A stretch of DNA of 64,000 nt from Blumeriella jaapii (taxonomy: Eukaryota; Ascomycota; Leotiomycetes; Helotiales; Drepanopezizaceae): contig VWND01000043.1 of the NCBI GenBank assembly GCA_009599575.1, positions 1 through 64,000 on the forward strand. The letters are read 5' to 3'. Position 1 is the stretch's first letter. Each line of letters opens with the position of its first letter. Of the stretch, positions 21,952 to 33,390 are shown piece by piece. A program made the translations under genes and the position numbers. The notes under the pieces are model-generated. The model had not been told where the DNA came from and made no database searches. It was given only the letters and a program-made list of their open reading frames with translations.

Positions 21952-23600
21952 TAAAAAAAGACCAAATAACTTTCGCTGAGAAGTTTTGTATCCACGGTTA
22001 AAAATTCGATCTGCTTTTGCAATTCGAACTTTTTTTAGGCCGTTCGTACCGACGTTTATTTATCGGTATTTTAATTAAAACTTTTTTTTATTGATTTTGT
22101 TTTTAAAAAAAGCTAAAGTTTTTTTTTTTTATTAATTCGATCTGCTTTTGCAATTCGAATTACTTTTTTTTAATACTACAACATTTTATGCTTTTTTTAT
22201 AAATCGACGTAGCATCCGAAAACGAACGCAATCCGTACGATTCGGCTTCGAATCAGCATTTCCATTTTTTATTTCTGCTTTTGCCGCTTTCGAATTTTTA
22301 TTCGTTTCAGGCTTTTTCGACGATTCTGGCAGCGAGTTTTTATTCCACGATTTTTTTATTAAATTATAATTATTTGTTAAATCCTTTCGCTTTATTATCG
22401 AATTTAAAATCGAATTGTACGACGCTAATATTCCAGTATTTTTAAACCGATAAATGCTTTTACGATTATTTAATATATCTGCTAACGCTAAAGGATTTAC
22501 TACGGCCCAACAGCTTTAAATCGCTTAGATAATCGCTTAAGCTATTGCCGCCGCTCGCTTTCCAATCCTTTTCGCTAATATCGCCCGCGACGCCTTTTTT
22601 TTATTTCGAATTTCGCGCGCTTTTACCGCAGATTTTTAATTAATTCCCGAGTATTATTTTTCCGTTTTCGACCCAGCTATTTTTCGAATCGAATTATTCA
22701 AAATCAAATACTTTCGCTACGTTTTCAGCGACTATTAAAAAAAGATTAAATGTAACGTATAAAAAATAAATATAAAACTGTTTATTAAAAAATACTTAAA
22801 AAATTTTATATAAAGTATAAACTAAGCTAAAATATATTTTAAATACATTATTAAAAAAGCAAAAACTATTATTTTAAAACATTTAAACCTCGAGTTTTAT
22901 AACCAAGCCTAATCGGTCCGAAACGTTTTTCGTATTTTTAATTAACGCTTTTTTAATTACAACCGCGTTTAATCTGCTAAATTGTAATATAACAAGTTTT
23001 ATATAAATAACGGTCAGATTTATAATAATTTTCGTTTTTTATTTATTCGTTACGCAATTATTAGCAAAATTGCTAAAAACCGTTGATTTAAAAATATATG
23101 CGAAAAAATCATTTTTATTTTCAAATACGATTTCCGAATAGAAAAAATATAAAATAAATAGTAATTATATTATTTTGAACGAGTTTTTAGCTGTTGCGAA
23201 TAAAAAATCACGTAATATCCGAACTGAAAAAATAGCTTTTATTCGTCGTATAAGCTATTTTTCCTTTGCTGTAATTTTTGCTAATCAAAACTTTAGACGT
23301 ATTTTCGGTATTTTTAAAATCTTATAGCGTTTTATTTTTTCAGCCTTTTTTGTTCGCACGGCTTTTTTTTTTTTAATAAAAATTTTTACGAGCGTATAAC
23401 TGCTATTTTTGCTACTTCCGGTTTTTCCCGTTTGGCTGCGCGTTTTTTTAACGCTTATTATAATTGCGGCAAACCCGGCCATTTCGCAAACGCTTGCTTC
23501 GACGCCAAGCTTAATCGCAAAATCGCCGAAATAACTATCGACGAAAAGCAAAACGATCTGTTAAAAAACTTTTAAACCGTGGCAAAAACTTTTATTATAG
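21952..23600 (+). pseudogene. gag: D leader and gag relic with CCHC knuckle
   Basis: The Gag end is recognisable by a zinc knuckle at 23456-23497: Tyr, Tyr, Asn, Cys, GKPG, His, FANA, Cys. The first Cys of C-x2-C-x4-H-x4-C has become Tyr (TGT-to-TAT). The preceding 1.3 kb is coding-like, Phe/Ser/Ala-rich after RIP, without another named motif. The first 150-200 bp after the LTR are leader. Confidence 0.75.
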
Positions 23601-24780
23601 CAAAAAATTCGATTTATAAAAGAATTTGAAATTTAATCAGCGCTTTTTAATAAAAAAGCGATAGTTTTTAATTTTTATAAAATTAATACGTAATAAATTA
23701 TATATTAAAATATTTGTATATATCGATAGCGGAGCTAATATTTTCGGTGCGATTAAAATTTTTTTTGGCGTATTAATTTTTTTAACGTTTCGGAATAAGT
23801 TTTATTCGGCTGTACAAGCTTATTATATCCACCGGCTATAATAGTAAGCCGGAAAAGCTTATTTTTTTTATTATTTTTTTTTTTTTTTACGATTAACCGA
23901 CGTCGTATAAATTTTTTTTTTTTAATTATAAACCTAGGCTTTATCGACGTTTTTATTAATCGCAAATTTTTATAATATTACGATTTAAAGCAAGCGTACG
24001 ACCAAAGAAAAAACAAAATATAAATAGCCATTCGATATGTTTATTATTTTTTTTTATTTCAACGAGCAATTATTCGTCGATTTTAATTAGCGAAAAAAGT
24101 CCAAAATGTTTAATCGCATATATTAAAAAAATACAAACAAACGAAACAGCGTAATAAAAGTTTTATATACTTTTATTAATATTTCTACGACGATTAAAAA
24201 AGCTTATTTAAGTTTTGAAACTGGTAAACCTTTTACGTTTATGCGAGATTTTAAAAGCAATTTGCATAAAATAAAAAAGTTTTTTATTAGCAGCCCTGAA
24301 CCGATCAAGCCGATTTTTTTAATCGGGCCAATTGCTACCTCTTTTATTTTTAATTGCAATATCAGCTGTATTTCCGCCTTTGCATTTAGCGTTTTATAAA
24401 TACGTTACGAAAAGCGAATGCGGGTCGCAAAAAAAAAAAGATTACCATTATCCAGCGATTATACGTTTATTACTTTTATATATAATATAAAATAAAAAAC
24501 GTTTCCGCCGTGCGAAAGTCGCCGAATTTAAAAAAGTTATATAATTCGCGGCAATAAAAAGCATTTTCGTTCCCGACGCTTTGCAAGCTAAATACGACGA
24601 TAATATAATTTTTATAAAAAAGCTTTTTCCAGTTTAATATTCGAAGTTCGAGAAACTGTTTTATAAGCAAAAAAGCGATAAGCTCGCTTTTCGCCGTTCC
24701 GGTGTAAATTATAAAATACATTTTGCTACGAAAAATACGTTTTTTATAAAACTATTCAAACGCTTTACGAATAAACAGCT
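23600..24780 (+). pseudogene. pol: D protease relic and linker
   Basis: The protease triad DSGA is intact at 23725-23736 in the context KIFVYIDSGANIFGAI. The following kilobase leads into RT without named motifs. The minus-strand open frames here (23753-23965, 24476-24721) are shadows. Confidence 0.8.
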
Positions 24781-26000
24781 TATAAAAATCAAAAATTATA
24801 TTTTCGACAATTTGCATAAAAGCTTTATTAAACCTTTTAATACCTTTTTCGCCGCCCCGATTTTATTTACTAAAAAATCAGACGGCTTTATGCGCTTATA
24901 TATCGATTATCGCAAGCTTAACGATCTTACGAAAAAAAATTTTTACCCTTTGCTTTTAATCGACGAAATATTGGCGCGAATTATTAAAATCAAAATATTT
25001 ACGAAAATTAATATTTAATAAATATTTAATCGAGTTCGGATATCCGAAAAATTTAAAAAATTAATTAATTTCCGCATCCGATACGATATATATAAATATA
25101 AAGTTTTTTCGTTCGGCTTTATTAATAAATCCGTTATATTTCAACGCTTTATTAATAACATTTTTATAAAGTATTTAAATAATTTCTGCTCGGCGTATTT
25201 TAACGATATTTTTATTTACTTCGCGAATAATTTGAAATATAAAATTTACGTTAAAAAGATTTTGTCGATTTTAAAAAAATACAATTTAAAAATTAATATT
25301 AAAAAATACGAATTTAATATTACGAAAACCAAATTTTTAAATTTCGTTATTAATATTTAAAATATTAAAATAAATTCGGAAAAGATCGCTATTATTAAAA
25401 ACTAGCAATATATAGCGAATATGCGAAGCGTGCAAAGCTTTTTGGGCTTTTGTAATTTTTACAAACGTTTTATAGCCGGCTATAGCCGCATTTGCCGCTT
25501 TTTTACTGCTTTTACAAGTAAAAACGTTTTTTTCGCGTTCGAAAAAAAAAAGCAAAAAAAACGTATAAAAAGCATTGCGCAAAGCTTTGCTAAATGTTTT
25601 TATTTTATGTTATTACGACTTTTATAAGCAAACGCGCCTGGAAACCGATTTTTTTAATAGGATAATAGCTGGCGTATTATCGCAATTGCAAAAGAATAAT
25701 TTTTATTATCCGGTCGGTTTTTTTTTCAAAATTATAATCGACGCCGAGCTTAATTATCCGATTTACGACAAAAAGCTTTTCGCTATTTTTCGCTTTTTTA
25801 AAAACTATAAGCCGGAACTGTTAAAAACCTAAAAAAACGTATATATATATACCGATCACCGCGCTTTGGAATATTTTATAATAATTAAAAACCTTTCGGC
25901 CCGATAAGCCCGATAGGCCGAGTTTTTCGCCGATTTTTATTTTACAATTATATACCGGTCGGAAATTATTAATACGCTCGCTGATATTTTTTTTCGTAAA
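24780..26000 (+). pseudogene. pol: D reverse transcriptase and RNase H relic
   Basis: RT starts near 24800: FIKPFNTFFAAPILFTKKSD, then RLYIDYRKLNDLTKKNFYPL. The catalytic box at 25195-25206 reads YFND, with the first Asp lost to Asn. The connection region at 25421-25530 (QSFLGFCNFYKRFIAGYS) is in one frame and RNase H (ETDFFNRIIAGVLSQL, 25575-25832) in another. The shift falls close to an A-rich run near 25548-25562, so an indel there is likely. RNase H continues to the TDHRALEYF block at about 25850. Confidence 0.9.
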
Positions 26001-27841
26001 AACCAAAATATTTTTTTATTAAAAGCGCGATAGCGAACGGTTCGAAAGCAACAAATATTTCCAAACGATAAATTGGATTTTCAGATTTTAAAAAAAATAG
26101 CTGCTAAAAGCATAATCACGCTAGCGCTTATAAAAATAGCTTCCGATAAGCGCGATAACGATAATATTCCTTCCGAAAAAAACAGCGAAAATAAAAAAAA
26201 TAAAATACTTACAGAAAAATCCGCAAATTCAATTTTCGTAATCGCATACGATATATATAATTATATAATTATAAACGATTTGCTGCAAGCTAACAAAAAC
26301 TTTTTTTTTTTCGAAGCGCAACGAATACAAATCCGTAATTATAGTTTTAATTACTAATTGCGATAAAACAAATTGTTTTTCCAAAACAAATTAATAATAT
26401 TTTTAAAATCTTCCGAATTGCGAATTTTTCTGATCCGATATATTTACGAACAGCTTTGCGTAGCATACGCTAAAATAAGGAAAATAAAGCTTTTGGTCGG
26501 TCGCAAATATTATTAAAAAGCTATAAAAGCAGATATATAGCAGTACGTTTCGAATTGTCGTTGTATACGAATAAAAGCTAGGCGCGACAAAACCCCGGGT
26601 TTTTTAAAGCTTTTGCTTATATTCAGCAGATTTTATTAATACTTAACGATGGATTTTACGAAGCTTTTATTAAACGAAAATAATTACGATTTCGCTTTCG
26701 TAATAATAAATCGCCTGTTTAAAAAACTTTTATTAATTTTCTGCCATAAGATTATTACAGCGAAAAAGCTGGCAGCTTTGTTTTTGGTCTATTAAATGCG
26801 CCATTTCGACATGCCGGATTTAATTGTTTCGGACCGAAAAATTTAATTTGTTTCGGTTTTTTAATAAAAACTTTGCCGCATATTAAAAACCAAAATTAAA
26901 TTAATACTGCGTACAATCTTAATATCGATAGGCAGACCGAAATAATAAACCAGTATATTAAGCAACGTTTTCGTTTTTTTTGCTTTTATTATTAAAATAA
27001 TTAAAAACGCTTTTTATTTTTAATAAATATTACATAATTGATTTTGCCGTACGAATTTTTCGGCAACGTCTTTTTTTTTTAAGTTTTAAATAAATACGAG
27101 GCTCGTATATTTTAGAATATAAACAACTTTCGTTTTTTTCGTTCGGCCACCGAAAAGCTTAATCGCGACGAAACTTTATATTTAATTTTCCGAATTAAAA
27201 AAGTTGTGAAATACGCGCAATCGTTTATTGCGTAATAATAAGCCAAAATAAAACGCTTCGTTAATTTGTATAAACGACCAATGGATTAGGAAATGGACGA
27301 CGAAGTATTAATAAATATTAAAAATTGAAAGCTCGACCGATTTTTCCGGAAGCTTTTAAATAAATAATACGGTTTAATTAAGATCGTCGATAAAATAAAA
27401 AAAAATTAAAAATTTAACTTTTCTGCAAATTAGTTAATTTATTTAATTTTCTATTTATATTCGCTCCGAAAGCATATTAGCAATCTTTTACCTGGCTAAC
27501 GCCGTTTCGAACCAGCTTTTATTTAACTATTTTTTAAACAAACGGAATAAAAAATCGAAAAAATAATAAATTCGAGGTTGTATAAAAAAGTATTGCAATA
27601 TTAAATTAATTAAAAAAGCGCTAATAAAAATCTCGAATAATACTTTTGTTTTGACGCTATAACGGCTTTTTATATCTTTTAAGTATTCTACCGATCGCAC
27701 CCTACCGTCAAAAGCTTTTTACGAGCGCTTTTCGCATAGTTGCAAGCTTATAACGAAAGCAGGAAAAATTATATTAAATTAAAAAACGATAAACTTATAA
27801 CCGCAACTGCGCGGACGCAGTTTTTCGAAAAAAAAGGATAA
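26000..27841 (+). pseudogene. pol: D integrase and chromodomain-like tail relic
   Basis: The zinc module is seen around 26440-26590 (ending CRCIRIKARRDKTPGFF). The core includes NIDRQTEIINQYIKQRFR at about 26925, the H-P-Q-T-D-G-Q-T-E-x-x-N-Q motif with the catalytic Glu retained. The C-terminal module SATEKLNRDETLY is near 27140. A chromodomain-like tail (about 27590-27825) ends ATARTQFFEKKG. A purine tract at 27827-27841 directly precedes the 3' LTR. Confidence 0.85.
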
Positions 27842-28100
27842 TGTTACGATTTTCCTCTGGCTAGTAGTAATTGCTAGTAATATAGTTGCCAATGGTATAA
27901 TTGCCGGTGGTGTTGGAATAAGATTTGGGCACGGACCACCTCGGCCATTAGGCCTCGCGCTAAGTCACGTGACCTATAAGCGCAACCCATTGTATATAAA
28001 ATTCGCGACCCCGAGCATTTTAGCTCGGTGTTTTTCTTTTAATTTATATGCGTACCTTTTGGTCCACATCATTCCGATCATCCTCAAGCTAGCTATGACA
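27842..28100 (+). repeat. D 3' LTR (259 bp)
   Basis: It starts TGTTACGATTTTCC and ends CTATGACA, co-linear with 21693-21951 with nearly only C/T and G/A differences. It keeps a CACGTG box at 27966-27971 where the 5' LTR has TACGTG. Confidence 0.95.
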
Positions 28101-28105
28101 TAAGC

Positions 28106-28325
28106 TATCGTAGAAGTAATGGCTGTTTAGTGGCAATCTTTTCGTGCTAGCGATCAAAATCAGCGAAATATTAATTATAATAACGATTATCAAAAGAAAA
28201 AAGGAAACTAACGCGGGAATCAGAATCGCGGCTATTAAGATGGTAAAGGTAATTATTAAAAGAGACTTCGTGGCCTTAAGTGTGGATTCTGTGATAATAA
28301 AGAAATTTATTGCGAAAAATCCTAT
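28106..28325 (+). pseudogene. gag: C-i gag relic, nucleocapsid part
   Basis: This is the continuation of the C-i gag after D. It is Asn/Gln/Lys/Gly-rich (NQRGNQNRGY type) with a C-x2-C pair (KCGFCDNKE), the start of a possible zinc knuckle whose remaining ligands are unclear. It breaks at 28325, where C-ii inserted, and continues at 52418. Confidence 0.75.
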
Positions 28326-28592
28326 TGTAAAACGGTGATACCTTATATTGATGGGAGTTGGTAGTTTTAGCTATGGTGGAGGCATGGACCCTTCCGAAAC
28401 CCCCTGCCACTGACTATCTTCAACAGGTATAAGAGCAAGGCACCCCCTTAAATAGTACCATAGGCACGCAGTTTAATTTATACTTTCATTTTTTTTTTTT
28501 TTCCTTTTTTTAATCTTTTCTAGAAATTCCCTAGATTATTTTACTTATCGACATATGGCCGTATTAATTTGGTTTTTCTATCTACTTTTACA
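28326..28592 (+). repeat. C-ii 5' LTR (267 bp)
   Basis: It runs from TGTAAAACGG to CTTTTACA and pairs with 52151-52417. The partner differs by C-to-T and G-to-A changes (ggtgatacc against ggtgatatt). Confidence 0.95.
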
Positions 28593-28594
28593 TT

Positions 28595-28619
28595 TGGTAA
28601 TTTACGCAGGAATTTAAAT
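28595..28619 (+). promoter_or_regulatory. C-ii primer-binding site (tRNA 3' end)
   Basis: It starts TGGTAATTTACGCAGG, two bases after the LTR. It is homologous to 20010-20034 and keeps the TGG that pairs with the tRNA CCA end. Differences between the two copies are transitions of RIP type. Confidence 0.65.
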
Positions 28620-28808
28620 TTCGGTGTTTCGTTTTTATATATTCGCCGATGCATTTTTCAAATTTTTAATTAAAATCGATTTCGATATTTCGCCATTACG
28701 GCTTAAAAAACCTTTTATATAATATTATTCGCAGCTGCATTATATAAAAAACTTTTAATAATTTCTTTTATTTTGCGCACAGTTATTAAATTACAAAAGT
28801 GCAATATA
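28620..28808 (+). other. C-ii leader, first piece
   Basis: Homologous to C-i 20035-20220. It ends in atata (28804-28808), the TSD of B1; the leader resumes at 35279. Confidence 0.85.
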
Positions 28809-29107
28809 TGTGACGATCTAATCAGTCGAAGGGCTGGGAGATCAGTCAACTGGTCGCCGTGTTCATATGGTATGAGAAACGAGCCTTTGGTTCTGTAACA
28901 ACAAAGATATTCACTTAGAATTAATAATTGCAGAAGGCAGAGGTTGCTAAGAAAAAAGAATCTTATATATATAATAGTCTTTACAATTGATGGGGAGACC
29001 TACCAGAAGACTAGAGAGCTTGCAGTTATACGTAGTTGCTGGGGAGTTTGCAGCTATACGTAGTTGCTGGGATGATACGAAAGGTGGCAACAGAGTGAAT
29101 CGTTATA
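28809..29107 (-). repeat. B1 3' LTR (299 bp, doubled 29-bp unit)
   Basis: Its termini TGTGACGAT and, RIP-modified, ATCGTTATA are inverted repeats of each other. It contains two tandem copies of the 29-bp unit ending tagttgctggg. The ORF 28987-29292 crosses from this LTR into antisense pol and is not a gene. Confidence 0.95.
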
Positions 29108-30520
29108 TTATTTTTCCGTCCGAAAAAAGCGCGCCTTCGAACTTTTATTTATTGGTACGTTATTATCCAAATGATCGTACGAATCCAAACCTTCGGAATA
29201 TGCTTTTAGCCAGTTTACAAGTTTTGCAAAAGGACCGGGGAGCTTTTTATGCGCTAAATAAAAGTCGCGCATTTTCAGAGGAGCGTATATAAAATTAAAC
29301 GCGGGGTATTACGTAAGATTTTTATTTAAGCTTATTTAAAAAGTTTTGTATTAAAGGGTTTTCCGTTGCATTCGATAAGCGATTAATTTTTCGATTTCGT
29401 ATTTAAGCTTATTAGTTATATTAATAGGTTTAGGGGCTGGATTAATTTGATCTGGGAGCGCGTCGTCAGCTGTTTTACGCAGTCGATTAGCGTAAAAAAC
29501 TGGATGTACGTTTATAATATTAGAAAGGTTTAGCTTAAAAGCGTTGTCGAAAATTTTGGCTACAATTTTAAAAGAGCCGTTTGTAGAATTGTCGAGCTTG
29601 CGGAAGGGCCGGAAGGTCGGAAATGGGCGCATATCGAGCTATACGTAGTCGCTAACGTTAAAATCGTTCGCGCGGCGAAATTTATTCGCACTTTTTTTTA
29701 TTTTGTCGTAGGCTTGTTGAAGATGCGATTTGGCGAGGTTTTAGGCGTCGTAATAGCGGCGAGCGTACGCACGAGTTTCGTTTGCGTTTAGCTTATGTAA
29801 AAGGTTGAAGAAAAGGGAAATATCGAGCTTTCAGTTTCAATTGGTATAGAAAATGTAATCGTATACAATTTCAAAAAGTGAAAGGCCATCTAGATTTTTG
29901 TGAAAAAGAACTATTTGAGCGAAATTTATTATTAGAAGAAATTCGCTTTAATCGTTTTAATAAAAGTTTACGAAGGATCGAAGGCGTTTTTGCAGGTATT
30001 AATTGTAAATTTCGGTCTGACCGTCGGTTTTAAAATAAGCGGCTGTCGAAAGTTTTAGTTGCGTATCGAATATTTTGTTTAATTCAGATCAGAAAGTAAA
30101 TTAATATTAAAGGCTACGATCGCTAATAATATTTTTTAAAAGGCCAAAATACTTATATACGTAGAATATATATAATTTAGCGAAGCTTCGAACGTCGATA
30201 TTTTTGTAACAGAAAATCGAAATAGCTTATTTGGAAAAGCGATTTATTATTACGAATACGTTATCGTAACCGTGTTTGTTTTTGTTAAAATTGCAAAAGT
30301 TTATTATAACGTGCTTTTAAAAGTGGTTAGGAACGGAAAAAGGCTAAAAGAGGCCGGGGCGCTTATTTTTTAAAATAAAACTTTTTCGATAAGCGTAGCA
30401 GTTGCGATAGTATTATTTTACGAAGATTATTATACTTCGCTAATAATATTGGTCCGAAAGCAATTGCGTAGTTTTGCGAGCGCTGGAATAAGCGGTAGAA
30501 ATTTGATCGTGCATTTTTCG
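29108..30520 (-). pseudogene. pol: B1 integrase and chromodomain-like tail relic
   Basis: The chromodomain-like tail (about 29340-29115) encodes RDFHLAY-type residues and ends at SSRA-x-FF-G-R. The integrase C-terminal module at 29632-29351 reads MRPFPTFRPF and HPVFYANRLRKTADDAL. The core is at about 30430-29800. The tail matches the WYPASDFKYAPHKLRDFHL module of ascomycete chromoviruses. RIP stops occur throughout. Confidence 0.88.
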
Positions 30521-32862
30521 TATAAGGGTCAGACGAAAATAATCGACGTTTGGTATTATTAGGCGACCGTAATATAGCAGCAGGTCGCGTTTAAATGTAT
30601 ACGGAATGTTGTTATCGTTTTTTCGTAGCGTTTCGTACAGTTTTTTTTCGGAGGGTTATCAGGCTGCTAGCTGTGCGATTAGCGTAGAAAAGCTGGTTAA
30701 CGACACGGAGTGCGGATAAAAAATCAGCTATTTTAACGATAAAAACAGCTGTTTCGGAGGCCGTAGGCGGTCGAAATTTTTTAATTAAAAGGCGGTGATC
30801 GATCTGATCGGCTCGAAGGAGTGTTTGCAGGCGCTGGGTGCGTTTAAAGGAGTTTTGGCGGTCGAGTTCGCTTGTACGACGTATTAATGCGTTAGCTAAA
30901 GGGTTATGTTTATTTGATTTATACGTAATAAGAAAGTTGTAATCGGCGAGGAGTTCGGCCTAGCGTGCTTATCGAGCGTTTAAGGGTTTGGAAGTTATAA
31001 AATATTCCAAGGCTTTGTAATTAGTAATTATTTTGATTTGATAAATTAAGCTAACTAGTTTAATACGAAAGTTGCTTAGAAATCTTACGATTGCGAGTAT
31101 TTTTTTATCGTATACGACGTAGTTTAGCTTTGCGGAAGCTATGGTTTTGCTGAAATAAGCGATTGGAAATTAGTCGTCGTTATAAAATTGCGAAAGCACA
31201 AAAGCTATTACGCCGTCGAAAGCGTTAGTTTTTAATATGCAAGGAAGGTTTTGCTTGTAATATTGTAGAATTGGTGCAGTAGTAAAGGCTAATATAAAAA
31301 GGTCGAAACTTTTTTGACATTTAGAAATAAAATTGAAAGAAACGTTAGCTTTGGTTAAATAAATTAAAGGTTTTGCAATTATACTATAGTTTCGAATAAA
31401 ACGTCGGTAAAAGTTATAAAAACCAAAAAAGTTTTGTATATTTTTTATAATAGTAAAAGGTTTTTAATGAGCGACTACGGAGATTTTCTTTGAATTTATT
31501 TTTAGGTTTTTAGTCGAGATAATAAAGTTTAGATAACGGATTCGTATAACGTTGAATTTAGATTTCCGAATATCGGCTTGTAATTTAGCGTTAGCGAGCT
31601 TTTAAAATATTTTGCGAACGTATATAACGTGTTTCAAAAAGTCGAACGAATAAATAAAAATGTTATTTAAATATGCAATACAAAAATCGTTTAAATAATC
31701 GAAGAAAACGTCGTTTATATAACGTTGATAAATTGCGGGTTTATTAATAAGGCCAAAAGGTAGTATTTTGCATTTATAAGCGCCGTAACGCGTACGAAAC
31801 GTCGTTAGTTTTTTACTAGCGGAGTCCATTCGAATTTTGTAAAAGGCTTAACGAATATCGAGCTTCGTAAAGATTCGCGTTTTCGAGAGATAAGCAAAGG
31901 TTTTATCGATAAAAGAGAGGGGGTAGCGATTTTTACGAATAATATTATTAAAAGCTCGATAATCGATATAAAAACGCAGTGAACCGTCGGGTTTTTTAGC
32001 GAAAAGCATTGGAGCAGCAAAAGGAGCGGTGAAAGGTTCGATGAAATTTTTGTTAAAGTTGTTTTGCAGATAGGTTTTAATAATCTCGAGCTTTAGAATC
32101 GATATTTTATATAAAAAAGTGTATTTCAGCTTTTTTTTATTTATAATAAGCTCGATTTTATAGTCGTAGGGCCGGTGAAAAGCTAGCTCGTTATTGGCGG
32201 CTTTAGAAAACACGTGTTCGAGGTTTTTGTACTCCGGGAGAAAAGATTCGAGAAAAAGTTTATTCGAAATTAGCTTTGCTAAGCTGGTTAAAAAGGTCGA
32301 AATCGATATTTTATTGGTTTTGAAACGTTCGAAAAAACTGTGAGATTGGGTTTTGAAAAAAATGTTATACGTAAAGTCGTTTAGTATTTTGTCGATTTCG
32401 TATAAGAAAATTGAAAACATTTCAATTGCTTTTTTTTTGAAGATTAGCTTGAAAGCGTATGCAATAATTTGGCAGATGAAAATTGAGTAAGCAGTAGATT
32501 AAAGGATTCGTTTTCGAACTGATCGTTTGAAAGGTTCAGAAAATGGCTTGTCTGAATTATCGATTATATTAAGCTGAAAGGCCATCGCGGCGAAAGCTTT
32601 TTTTCGGTCTTTGGTATAATTGTTTTTCGTAAAACGAAAAAGCTGTTTTGACGAAGGAAAAAAAGAAAAAGAAGAAATAATAAAAGGGGGATCGGCAGCT
32701 TAGGAAAATGGTATAATTTCTTATATTATTTTATTAGCGTCGCTATCGAAATTGGTATCGCGAATAAAATTCGACTTTTTCGCGTTTCGCATAACGTCGT
32801 AGGTTTGTTACAATTGGTTAAGGTTTTTGTTACGTTTTACAACGTCGTTTTAATAGCGAGAT
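30520..32862 (-). pseudogene. pol: B1 reverse transcriptase and RNase H relic
   Basis: RT is readable from 32420 (minus): AAPMLFAKKPDGSLRFYIDY, KNRYPLSFIDKTFA, then SKKLTTFRTRYGAYKCKIL and PFGLINKPAIYQRYINDVFF. The catalytic box at 31662-31673 reads YLNN, both Asp lost. RNase H follows to about 30780, then a linker toward the integrase zinc region. An open frame of 190 codons (32420-31848) covers the RT N-terminal part, the longest open frame in the window. Confidence 0.92.
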
Positions 32863-33390
32863 TAAATCTTTCGGGGGTGCAAATAAGAAATTTTAATACA
32901 ACGAGCGTAAAAAGCTGTGGAAGAGTAAGACTTCGGCCAATAAAGCTTGCGTTTATTATAGTTTAGTAGAATTTGATGTTCGGCCAGCCAAGCTTTTTTT
33001 AAAATTATATTATGATTTCCGAGGTTGGTGATTAAGAAAAAAGTGAACGATTGTATTCGATTGTTAATAATAAGATTAAAAAGCGTAAAATATGTAATTA
33101 AATAGCTACGAGTTTTATTATATTTTTTTACAGGAAAAGGAACCGGGAAAAGTTGAATCAAAGGTTTTAAAAAGAAAAAAAAGGATTTGATTAGCGTCGA
33201 ATCGATTAACGCATAACCGTTCGCTCTAGAGTCGGCGAGCGCTTTTATTTTGTACGAAAAATTATTTTTAATAAATGTAACGGAGATTATTAGTAAATCG
33301 CCACTAAAAAGCTTTCGAACGTTAAAGTAACGTATATCGCGCAATACGCTTAAAAAAAAGGCTTTGCTTAGGCTTGAGCGTTTTTTCGAT
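32862..33390 (-). pseudogene. pol: B1 protease relic
   Basis: A 160-codon open frame (33344-32862) carries IKALADSRANGYALID. The triad reads DSRA instead of DSGA, a GGA-to-AGA change. NIILKKAWLAEHQILLNYNK near the end matches the DIILGRKWLAEH-D-x-x-LD motif that follows the protease in ascomycete gypsy elements. It is one of the best preserved stretches of the element. Confidence 0.9.

Larger units (their letters stand above)
21693..28100 (+). mobile_element. Ty3/gypsy chromovirus family D, complete element
   Basis: This full-length element of 6408 bp has 259-bp LTRs and a perfect 5-bp TSD, taagc (21688-21692 and 28101-28105). The empty site is preserved in C-ii at about 36740-36755 (cgccaagccatcg). 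Order is gag with zinc knuckle, protease, RT, RNase H, integrase, chromodomain-like tail. It is the only copy of family D in the window. Confidence 0.96.

Noticed and set aside
21715..21954. Open frame with Val/Ala/Gly/Met repeats
   Set aside because: It lies within the D 5' LTR and reflects the 15-bp tandem units, not a protein.
21952..21975. Self-priming site in family D
   Set aside because: Only about seven bases (gaccaaa) match the LTR, and the LTR motif lies some 65 bp past the TATA box; too weak to claim.
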